A DNA stretch of 64,000 nt from Pseudomonas sp. GM50 (GTDB taxonomy: Bacteria; Pseudomonadota; Gammaproteobacteria; Pseudomonadales; Pseudomonadaceae), in assembly GCF_000282375.1 (NCBI RefSeq), contig NZ_AKJK01000076.1, forward strand, positions 1 through 64,000, given 5' to 3'. Below, in pieces: positions 32,751-42,300 of the stretch; position 1 is the stretch's first letter, and each line of letters opens with the position of its first letter. Below the pieces are notes generated by a model. That model was not told the DNA's origin and did no database searches. It saw only the letters and a program-made list of their open reading frames with translations. Made by a program: the position numbers and the translations under genes.

Positions 32751-33369
32751 TTACATCCGCGACGGTCAGGAGATCTATCGCAACTCCTTCGCGATCATTC
32801 GCAGCGAGGCCAACCTTTCGCGCATCCCGGCTGATCTGGAAAAACTCGCGGTGCGGGTGATCCACGCTTGCGGCATGGTCGAGGCCATCGACGGGCTGCA
32901 ATTTTCCGAAGGCGCCGGCAAGGCCGGGCGTGATGCGCTGGCAGCTGGCGCGCCGATTCTGTGCGACGCGCGGATGGTCAGCGAAGGCGTGACCCGTGCG
33001 CGTTTGCCTGCCAACAATCCGGTGATTTGCACCCTGCGCGACGACAGCGTCCCGGAGCTTGCCCGTGAGTTGGGCAACACCCGTTCCGCCGCCGCGCTGG
33101 AACTGTGGCGCCCGCATCTGGAAGGCAGCGTGGTGGTGATCGGTAATGCGCCGACCGCACTGTTTTATCTGCTGGAAATGCTCGACGCCGGCGCCCCGAA
33201 ACCGGCGCTGATCCTTGGCTTCCCGGTGGGCTTCGTCGGCGCCGCCGAATCCAAGGCGATGCTCGCGGCGGACAGCCGTGGCGTGCCTTTCGTCATCATG
33301 CAAGGCCGGCTGGGCGGTAGCGCCATGGCCGCCGCCGCCGTCAACGCCCTCACCACGGAGATCGAATGA
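32743..33369 (+). CDS. cobH: Precorrin-8X methylmutase
   Basis: A 208-residue CobH/CbiC: RIPADLEKLAVRVIHACGMVEAI carries the catalytic histidine, followed by GAPILCDARMVSEGVTRARLPANNPVICTL and GFPVGFVGAAESKAML. It moves the methyl from C11 to C12 to give hydrogenobyrinate. GGAG precedes the ATG; the start overlaps cobG and the end overlaps cobI. Confidence 0.96.
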   Translation: MLDYIRDGQEIYRNSFAIIRSEANLSRIPADLEKLAVRVIHACGMVEAIDGLQFSEGAGKAGRDALAAGAPILCDARMVSEGVTRARLPANNPVICTLRDDSVPELARELGNTRSAAALELWRPHLEGSVVVIGNAPTALFYLLEMLDAGAPKPALILGFPVGFVGAAESKAMLAADSRGVPFVIMQGRLGGSAMAAAAVNALTTEIE

Positions 33370-34100
33370 TGCAGCAACCTGGACGTTTGATTGGCCTGGG
33401 CGTCGGCCCCGGTGATCCGGAACTGATTACCGTCAAAGCCTTGCGCCTGCTGCGCGAATCGCCGGTGGTGGCGTACTTCGTCGCCAAGGGCAAGAAAGGC
33501 AACGCCTTCGGCATTATCGAAGCGCATTTGCAGGACGCACAAACCCTGCTGCCGCTGGTTTATCCGGTGACCACCGAAGCGCTGCCGGCGCCGTTGTCGT
33601 ACGAACAAGTGATCAGCGATTTCTACGATGCGGCTGGCGAACAACTCGCCGCGCATCTGGACGCCGGCCGTGACGTGGCGGTGATCTGCGAAGGCGATCC
33701 GTTCTTCTACGGCTCCTACATGTATCTGCACGATCGCCTGGCCGAACGCTATGAAGCCGAAGTCGTGCCGGGCGTCTGCTCGATGCTCGGCGGTGCGTCG
33801 GTACTCGGCGCACCGCTGGTGTATCGCAATCAGAGCCTGTCGGTGTTGTCGGGCGTGTTGCCCCACGAAGACCTCAAGCGGCGACTGGCCGATGCCGATG
33901 CGGCGGTGATCATGAAACTGGGGCGCAACTTCCCCAAGGTCCGTCAGGTATTGGAAGAACTCGGTCTGGCGGAGCGTGCGCTGTACGTCGAGCGCGCGAC
34001 CATGGCCAATCAGAAAATCGTGCCGCTGGATCAGGTCGAGCCGATGTCCTCGCCGTATTTCTCGCTGATCATCGTTCCCGGTGAAAGGTGGCAAGGCTGA
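33366..34100 (+). CDS. cobI: Precorrin-2 C20-methyltransferase
   Basis: A 244-residue SAM-dependent methyltransferase: GRLIGLGVGPGDPELITVKALRLL, VICEGDPFFYGSYMYL and VVPGVCSMLGGASVLGAPL, the canonical CobI/CbiL motifs. It converts precorrin-2 to precorrin-3A. Two ATGs in a row (33366, 33369) are both compatible with the GGAG site. Ends TGATG with cobJ. Confidence 0.95.
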   Translation: MMQQPGRLIGLGVGPGDPELITVKALRLLRESPVVAYFVAKGKKGNAFGIIEAHLQDAQTLLPLVYPVTTEALPAPLSYEQVISDFYDAAGEQLAAHLDAGRDVAVICEGDPFFYGSYMYLHDRLAERYEAEVVPGVCSMLGGASVLGAPLVYRNQSLSVLSGVLPHEDLKRRLADADAAVIMKLGRNFPKVRQVLEELGLAERALYVERATMANQKIVPLDQVEPMSSPYFSLIIVPGERWQG

Positions 34101-35803
34101 TGGCCCACTCCGCTCCGGCGATTGTCATTCTCGGCAATGGTAGCCTCGCCACCGCGCGCAAGATTCAACAGGTGTATCCGGGCGCGCTGATCCATGGGTT
34201 GGCCGAACGGGTCGACGGCGCGGACCGTGTTTATCACGAGTTCGGCGCAACCCTGCGCGAACTTTATCAACAGGACACGCCAATCATCGCGCTGTGCGCC
34301 GCCGGGATTGTGATCCGCACCCTGGCGCCGTTGCTGCTGGAAAAAGGTGCCGAGCCACCGGTGCTGGCCGTGGCCGAAGACGGCAGCGCCGTGGTGCCGC
34401 TGCTCGGCGGCCTCGGTGGGGTGAATGTCATGGCGCGCGAGATTGCCGCCGGCCTCGACGTCGCGGCGGCGATTACCACCAGCGGTGAGCTGCGTTTCGG
34501 CACGTGCCTGCTCAATCCACCCAGCGGCTATGCCTTGGGCGATCTGGAGCTGGGCAAGCGCTTTGTCTCGGACTTGCTGGCTGGCGAACACGTGCGCATC
34601 GAAGGCGCGGCGCCCTGGTTGGCGCAAGCACAGTTACCGCAAGATCCCGAGGCTCATTTGTCGATCCATGTCGGCAGCGCGGAACGAACGCCAGCCACCA
34701 ATGAACTGTTGATCTACCCGCGCAGTGTGTTGTTGGCGGTCAGCGCCAGTGTGGCGGATTTGCCCCAGGCGATTCGCGCGGCACTACGTCAGGCGCGAGT
34801 CGCCGTTCAATCGCTGGCGTGCTTGCTGGCGCCGGTCACTGATATGGCCAACTCGACGTTGCGCGAAGCGGCGCTTGAGTTGGGTGTGCCGCTGCGCTTT
34901 GCGTCACCCGCCAGCGATGCCAGCGAGTTGGCCCGTGGGGCAGTTCCCGGTGCGACGATTGTTCCGGTCGACGCGAACCTGGCGCTGGCCATCGCCAAAC
35001 AGCCTCTGGACGTCGCGCAGATCGGCCAGCCACGCGGGCGACTGGCGGTAATCGGGCTGGGTCCGGGCGCTGCCGAACTGATGGTGCCTGCGGTGAAGGC
35101 CGAACTGGCCAGAGCCACTGATGTGCTCGGTTATGAAACCTATGTGCGCATGGCCGGCCCGTTTCGCCCGGATCAAGTGCTGCACTGCACCGACAACCGC
35201 GAAGAAATGCAGCGTGCCCGTCACGCCTTCGAACTGGCAGCCCAGGGGCGGTCGGTGATTGTGGTCTCGTCCGGTGACCCCGGCGTGTTCGCCATGGCGG
35301 CCGCGGTGTTGGAAGCCTTGCATGAGTCGAGTGACCCGGCCTGGCACAGCGTCGATCTGGAGATTCTGCCGGGGGTTTCCGCTTCGCTGGCGACGGCTGC
35401 TCAGGCCGGTGCGCCGTTGGGGCATGACTTCTGCGTGATGTCGCTGTCGGACAACCTCAAGCCGTGGTCGATCATCGAGAAGCGTCTGGACCTGGCCGCC
35501 GAAGCTGATCTGGCGCTGGCTTTCTATAACCCGATATCCCGTTCTCGGCCGTGGCAGTTGGGCCGTGCTCTGGAAATCGTCGCACAGCACCGTACGCCGC
35601 AAACCCCGGTGGTTCTGGGCCGTGATATCGGTCGGCCCGGCCAGACGCTGCGGGTCACTACCCTCGGAGCGCTCACGCCGGAGCAAGTGGACATGCGCAC
35701 CATGGTGCTGATCGGCTCGTCCACCACATGTGTGTTCCCCCGCGCTGAAGGCGGCGACTGGGTGTACACACCGCGCTGGTATGGCAACAAACCCCTCTGC
35801 TGA
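34100..35803 (+). CDS. cobJ: CbiG-CobJ fusion: precorrin-3B C17-methyltransferase
   Basis: A 567-residue fusion. Residues 1 to about 300 are a CbiG-type domain (IIALCAAGIVIRTLAPLL; LGGVNVMAREIAAGLDVAAAITT), and residues about 313-560 are the CobJ/CbiH methyltransferase (RLAVIGLGPGAAELMVPA; VSSGDPGVFAMAAAVLEAL; ALAFYNPISRSRPWQL). CobJ contracts the ring and methylates C17; the CbiG half opens the delta-lactone in the anaerobic route and here may replace CobE. The ATG at 34100 shares its first base with the cobI stop. Last gene of the rightward cob operon; cobM and cobF are not in the cluster. Confidence 0.94.
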   Translation: MAHSAPAIVILGNGSLATARKIQQVYPGALIHGLAERVDGADRVYHEFGATLRELYQQDTPIIALCAAGIVIRTLAPLLLEKGAEPPVLAVAEDGSAVVPLLGGLGGVNVMAREIAAGLDVAAAITTSGELRFGTCLLNPPSGYALGDLELGKRFVSDLLAGEHVRIEGAAPWLAQAQLPQDPEAHLSIHVGSAERTPATNELLIYPRSVLLAVSASVADLPQAIRAALRQARVAVQSLACLLAPVTDMANSTLREAALELGVPLRFASPASDASELARGAVPGATIVPVDANLALAIAKQPLDVAQIGQPRGRLAVIGLGPGAAELMVPAVKAELARATDVLGYETYVRMAGPFRPDQVLHCTDNREEMQRARHAFELAAQGRSVIVVSSGDPGVFAMAAAVLEALHESSDPAWHSVDLEILPGVSASLATAAQAGAPLGHDFCVMSLSDNLKPWSIIEKRLDLAAEADLALAFYNPISRSRPWQLGRALEIVAQHRTPQTPVVLGRDIGRPGQTLRVTTLGALTPEQVDMRTMVLIGSSTTCVFPRAEGGDWVYTPRWYGNKPLC

Positions 35804-35808
35804 ACCCT

Positions 35809-35828
35809 GGCGGCCCGCTCGGGCCGCC
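35809..35828 (+). terminator. GC-rich hairpin after cobJ
   Basis: GGCGGCCC-GCTC-GGGCCGCC is a perfect 8-pair stem five bases after the cobJ stop. No T-run follows, so it may end or protect the cob transcript. Confidence 0.5.
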
Positions 35829-36366
35829 TCCATCACCTCAGTCCGTTTATTCCCCTCGATTGTTTCGGCATTTGTGTGTGTAAGCCTATTCGGTTGTTTG
35901 AGTGGGATTTTGTCGTCTGCCACGAAGAATTTTTATTCTGCCTTGTCGGAAGTTCTACTTTGATGCCAGGATTTTTCAGGGTGTGACGAATCATGATTTC
36001 AGGCGGTTGTTATAAGGTCGGGGCTATAAAGGGTTTTCCGGAGTTCTGACTTGTATGTCATGGGTAAACGAATAAAAGTGCATAAATCTGTAACGCGGAG
36101 TGTAGTGTTTGTTTTGTAATTAATTGAATTCCTTGTTGCTTGAGTCGCATCGGGCGGCGGGTTAGTTTTAATTGTGATTTGTTGGTGTTAGTTGGTTGTT
36201 GAGGAATTATGCAGCGCTTTAGTGATAGCTGGCGCTTGGTCGGATAGCTACTTTCGTTGATTCTGTTTAAATCAGGTAAAGGCCCGAGTGGTACGTGCAC
36301 TTGAGGCGTCATCATTGTCTAGAGTCGATCCCGGCTATTTGCACACAATAAATGGAAGTGTTGTTT
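35829..36366. other. AT-richer intergenic region upstream of the first giant toxin
   Basis: About 540 bases without a credible gene. The composition changes abruptly from the high-GC cob operon to a T-rich, lower-GC stretch, consistent with acquired DNA. It presumably contains the promoter of the toxin genes, but I cannot point to a convincing -35/-10 pair. AAATGGAAGT at 36350-36359 is an RsmE-like site that overlaps the ribosome binding site of the next gene. Confidence 0.6.
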
Positions 36367-39300
36367 ATGAGTGAATCTAAGTTTTTGTTTGCGGGTGGCT
36401 ATGTCAATTTTGTGGATTTGTTCCAACGGGTGGATCTTGAACAGGCATTAATATCGCACAAGGGCACTGATCAATATGACGCGGTGTTTCGCTATTACTT
36501 GGGTTGTATCGATTCACTGGGTTCTCCACAACTGTTGGAGCCGTTAGGGCTGCTAAAACAAGCATTGGGGGCTTTGGAGGGAGGTAGCCGCCGGCGCCGT
36601 GCGGCAGAGTCGGAGCCACCCTTGAATGGTGGTGCCGAGGCTGATGATTTGGCGCAAATCTACAACAAAGTAGAGGGATTCGAAGCGCGCCTGCACAACA
36701 GCCTTGAGCAACGGAAGACACCTGCCACCGAAGTACCGAAAAATCTGCATTTTGTCTGGCTTGGCGGCGGCGTCGGGGCGATTCAGCGCGACTACATCAA
36801 CATTTGGAAGCAGGTGATGGCCAAGGAAGGCTACGGGCTGAATGTCTGGTATGACAGCGATGGGTTACTGGTTCACGAAACCAATCGAATCATTGTCGAG
36901 GCAGCAAAGGCTGATGTGCTGTCCGGCGAAGGACGGGTTGCCTCCGGCCATGATTTGGCCGATCGGTATGAAGAGCGAGCCACTGCGTTGAAGCGCCAGA
37001 TGTACAGGCACATCAATCAGGCGACCGAACGCGGTAAAAGTGCTGATGAGGCGCGAATGGACTTGCTGGTTCGCGGCTACGGTCAGGACGAGGTAACCCT
37101 GCGTGCGTTGAGGGATAAAAACGCTCAACTCATGGCCAACCTCAATGAAGAGGGTATGCGGTTGCGCGATGTTCATGAACTCCGGGCATTTTCGCGACTG
37201 GAGGATTTCTATAACCGTGAAATGTCCTTGCGCGGCAATCTCGCCGCCGCTTCGGACATTGTGCGGGTGCTGGTGGAACATGGCGAGGGCGGCATCTACA
37301 ACGACGTGGATTTCTTGCCGCCGCTTGCTCGGAACCTGGCTGGTATTGACGTTAACCAACTAAAGTTCGACGCACAGCTAGGTGTCTTGCAACTGTTGCT
37401 GGACCACAATCCTCACTGGATGCCAGGTCGCCAGACGCTGCGCAGTCGTTACACCGACTACTCTGGGCAAATCCCGGCGGCGCATCGCGATGCGCTGGAA
37501 AGATTTGCCAAAAGCGCACCTTCGTTAGAACAGGTGTTTGTTCCATTCGAGAATCGCAATGTTCGGCCCGACAGTTTGCGGTTGGCGATGATCGACAATG
37601 GCGAGTCCAATGCACTGATTATTAGCCATCCGGGGTCGGCGGCGCTGGAAGCCATTATCGAGCGCTTCGAGATCCACCTGCATGTACTGCTAGCGGTTGA
37701 ACTCGAGGCCGACAAGCGCAAAATCAAACTCTACGATGCCAATGGCATTTATGAGCTAACGGAGGAAGTACTCAGGGACAAATTCGATATCTTCGACCAA
37801 AAAGCCGGCAGCGATGATTATCGGGCCAGTAACTTGTGTAAGGGGGTCGCCGATTACTTCAGTGACGGCATCCGCCCCAACGCCGAGGGCTCGATATTCT
37901 TGACAGGACCGGGGGCTGTGCGCGCTGGTTTGTCGGACTTCGAAAGTCAGCTCTTGACCCCAAGGGGGGCTGATGCATCTCGGGAAGCCGTACGGTTGCA
38001 CACCGGGTTCAACAACGCTACGGAGGAGGATAGAGATCACTCGTGGAAAGAAAACGCTGAAAATGCGGAGGTCTGGTTCGAAGCGGAAAAGAAACGCTGG
38101 ACCGACGGCGAACTGAAAGCCCGTTACACAGGAAACATGGCTCAATTGCTCAAGCACCAGAGCATTGATTTCGAGGAAGGCTGGCCGGTAATCGAGGGCC
38201 GCCATGTGCTGTCCACCGAGCTGTTGCAGCATCTGGCCGATGAGCTGGGCGAGCCGTTCATGCGGACGATGAATCGTAGCCATGACGGTGCGGTGACCTT
38301 CGACAAGGCTGTACCCCTGAGCTTCGATGACCGCCAGTCGATCCTCGCTCAAAGCACCGGTGCGCTGCCGCCTGTATCATTGAGCGATCCGCAGACACAA
38401 CAGTTGCCTATCGATGAACTCTTGAGCCGACTCGCCAAGGGTAGCCTCGAAGTCGCTCAGTTGAGCCCCTTGCAGCGTCTGCTGCTCGGCGCCTTGACCG
38501 GTGTGCAGGCATTGGATAATCGCAGCTTCGACACGGTTCGTCCGCAGCTGGATAACCTGGCCAACAGCTTCAGCGAACTAGGCGCGGCGGGCCGCTACGC
38601 GACGATCGAACACGCACTGTATCAACGCCAGGCTCCCGGGTTTCTGGCCGGGCTTGCCAGCCCTGTCGATCATCCGCCAGCGCTTTCCGAGACCGCATTG
38701 GGGCTGAAGAAAAACGCGCTTGAGCAACCTTTGACGCTGCGCCTGTGGGGCAAGCATGTGGCCCGAATCCAGCAGGTGGCGAAACTCGAATACCGTGACC
38801 AGATTGTCGAGCGCCTCGGTATTGTTCTGGACGGTTTTGAAGCGGGCACCATCAAGCTTGTCCCGCAGGATTTACTGCTTCAGGGCGCCGGTGACAGGGT
38901 GGGGGGGCGTTGTTATCCACTGGCCCTGGTGATGGCGGCAGCCTTGTCGGAGGGGAAGGCCGCGGCCAACATTCTGCGCGAGCGATTCTATCTGGGGGTT
39001 ATCGAGCCGCAAGGGAGTGATTCAGCGATCTTTTTGCACAGCCTGGAGGCGTTGCGCGGTGTGCAGATCAGCGAGGTGGGCAACGCGCTGGCGCGTTCGG
39101 ATCTGAATCAGGTCGTGGACATTCTGCAAGCCAGAACCGCTACCAGTACGCTGATGCTCAACTCCGATAATCACGCCATGCTGGTGGCCAAAACCATCGA
39201 GGGCGAACGCAGCACTTATCACTTCTACGATCCGAATTTTGGCGTATTCGAGTTCGAACATCCGACCCAGTTCAGACAGGCGTTGGAACAGTTCTTCCTC

Positions 39301-42300
39301 CGACAGGGGATGGCCAGGCATTACGCGGCCTATGGCGATGCGGCGCGTCCGACCTTCGATCTGATCGAACTGGAAGGCGCGCGGGTGTCGGGAGTGGCAT
39401 TGCCTGGCGCAACTCCGGTCTCGGAACTGCTGCAACCCGGCACCTTGGCGGGACAGTCGCAACGCCCTGTCAGGCAGCGTCTGGCCAGTGCCCGCGGACA
39501 ATCATTGATGAGTAACCCTCGCCTGGGCAGTTGTCTGCTGGCGCTGGACAGTCATTGGTGGGCGCAACAGATCGCGCAAGTGACGACCCACCTCCGGCAG
39601 CAGAATCAGCTGGCACCACAGCTTGTGCCGCTGTTCGAAACCCTGGAAATCACGCCGGACGGGATGTACCGGATGAGCCTGATCGACCCTGCAAATCCTG
39701 AGCATGTGGTACGAGTCATCACTGAGGACCATCGACTCTTACGTATTAAGAATTACCTCTCGGAACGTTTTTCAGCCTTGGCCAACAAATCGTCCGCCCC
39801 GGGCGATCCTGTCGATCCCACCGATGTTGGTAGCGTCCACACCCTGAACGCCGGCTTCGCCATACAAGCGCTGATGAACGCATTGAGAGGGCAGGAAGGG
39901 CCTGACCGGCCGCTGACCCTGGCAGTCCGGTTACACGCCTATGTCAATTACGCGCAACTGGTGCATGGCAATGTGGTCGATGTAGCGGGTCTGGTAAGCC
40001 TGGTTCGGCAGGCACTGGCTGAAGAGAAACTGATCGCCCATACCGTCGCGCCAGTGGTCAGAGCGGCTGTGGGGCCGAGCGTGGGCGAAGCGACAGGGGG
40101 ACTGTTGCAGCTGGCGAATGTCGGGTTTGACATCTACCAGTTGGCGACTGCGCAAAGCGATGTCGAACGTGCCCGGTTCGGGACGCAACTGACTTTCGAC
40201 TCGGCCAGTCTGGTGTTGTCGGTGGGCGCTTATGCTGTCGGTGTCACAACCGCTGGGGCGTTTCTGGGCGGGGCTGCGGTGATTCTGGCAGGGTTGGCGG
40301 TGGGGGTGGCGGCACTGGCTCAGGGTTTTGCTGTCATTGCCGAAGAAGCCAAACAGGTCGGGCTGTTTTTCGATGAAATCGAGAAGGCCCATCGCCAAGC
40401 CTGTCGATTCGACAGCGCTTTGGACGCGTGGATAACGCGCTCGTCGTTGATCGTTCAGACGCTGGATCTGGTCGCCGGCAAACTGCTGCTCGACAGCCCC
40501 AAGCTATACCCGCTTCGCGATCATTTCGGGGTGCCGACCTTTGATGGCGATTACGAGCGGGCGATCAATATTCGTCGAGAACTGGGTCTGCCCGGTCACA
40601 TAACATTCACTCCATCCGCCGGGCAGGTCATTGTGCTGCCCTGCACACCGCAAACCTGTTATGGCTATGAGTACAAGGCGCTGCCCTTCGCTACGCTGCG
40701 CCATGACACCGGGTTCGACACGGCCCGACGCCTGGAGAAAAGGAAAGCGGATGGCGATCGTCTGTTTCTGTTTTCCTTCTATTCATTTCCCAGCGAGTAC
40801 ATCCTCTATCGCCTGTTCCCGGTCTATCGACCAACAGTGATCAATGTGCTGCTCGATGCTGTCGAGCGCTCACTGGTAGTGCCTGTTCTGCCCCCGATCT
40901 GGCACGGAAAAGTCACCTATCAGATCCGGGGAGCCGGTAAACAATGCGCATTGGCGCTCAATCCTGGGGTGAGCCTGACACTCGATTCAGCCAGCGGCAC
41001 CTCGCGATGGGTGCTGGAGGCGTCCTGGGCCAGCGAGCAAGACGTTGTTCTGGGGGGGGCGGCAGGCCTGCAGATCGGCACCGTCAAGGTGGAGTTCACA
41101 GGCAGAGGTCTTCACGATGTCCTGATCCGGATCGCCAACAATCAGCTGTTCCAGCTTGCACGCGGGAAACAGCAGATGAGCCTCGTCGAGCAGGATGTGC
41201 CATTGGGCATGGGTCGGCAGGCGTTGCAGGAGCATTTCAAGGTTCTGGCTCGAGAACATCGTTTGGTGATGCCGTATACGCCGGTTCATCACTATCTGAT
41301 TCCGTTCGAGAAACCGGACGAGCCCCGGTACACGACGGCCTGGTACGACGCGAAGGAGGATCGTTTCCTGTACATCCGTAGCGAGGAGGTAGGAGCCGCC
41401 GATGAAGCACTGCTGGGGACGGTGGCAAGCGGCTACGCCTATTTCTACGAACCGCAGAATTACGAAATATGGCAAGTCGACGCGGTAACCGGGCTGCTCA
41501 GTCACCGTTATCGGTTGCTGCTCAAAAACACGGCAGCCACCATCACGAGTGTCGAGGCCGATGCGCAGGGGGTGATTCACGTCGTACAGGAAATCGCTCG
41601 CGAGAATCAGGGCAGCGATGTACTGGTCTACGTGATCCATGACGGGCAACTGCTGCTGAGTTCGGTCACCCGCGACATGGATCCGGCGCTGGAATCGGTT
41701 TTCAGTGCCAGCGACACACTGGCCGACTGGTCGCAGGTACTGGGCCGCTATTACACCTTTACGCCTGTCACTGCCGATCACACCTCTGTCACTGTCGACT
41801 GGCAGCCGGCACCCTTTGTTTCGGTCTGCTGGACGTTCGAAGCGAACACACGGGACATGGCTTGGGTTCGTCACAGTGACCACCTGATCATCCGTCCTTC
41901 TCCATGGCTTCATCGTGGGCGCGGCTGGGCCGATTCGATCAAGAACATGACTGATCTGACATTGCTCACACCGGCGGACGGCAGCGATGTGTTTGTCATC
42001 TACGACAGGCTCAAGCAGCAGCTGTGCCGCAAACAACGTACCTTGGTGGCAGGCAAAGGGCATTGGTCCCATACGTGGGAACAGCCCAGGGAGCTGGAGA
42101 ATGTCGTGGCTGTCGAAGGCGGGTACCTGGCGCTGACGTCGCAGGGGCTGTTTTTCAACCTGACGCCCCAGGGGTATCTGGAGCTGGGTGGCCTTGGCGA
42201 GTCGTGGTTCAAGGATCGGATGCACTGGTGGTCCGCATTGGAACCGCTTGCCCGGCAACACGCAGCCGAGCGTTTTGCCCTGGTCGGCCTGAGCAACTTC

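Noticed and set aside
35730..35963. Small open frame after cobJ
   Set aside because: It starts inside cobJ in another frame, has no ribosome binding site and shows no codon bias or conserved motif.
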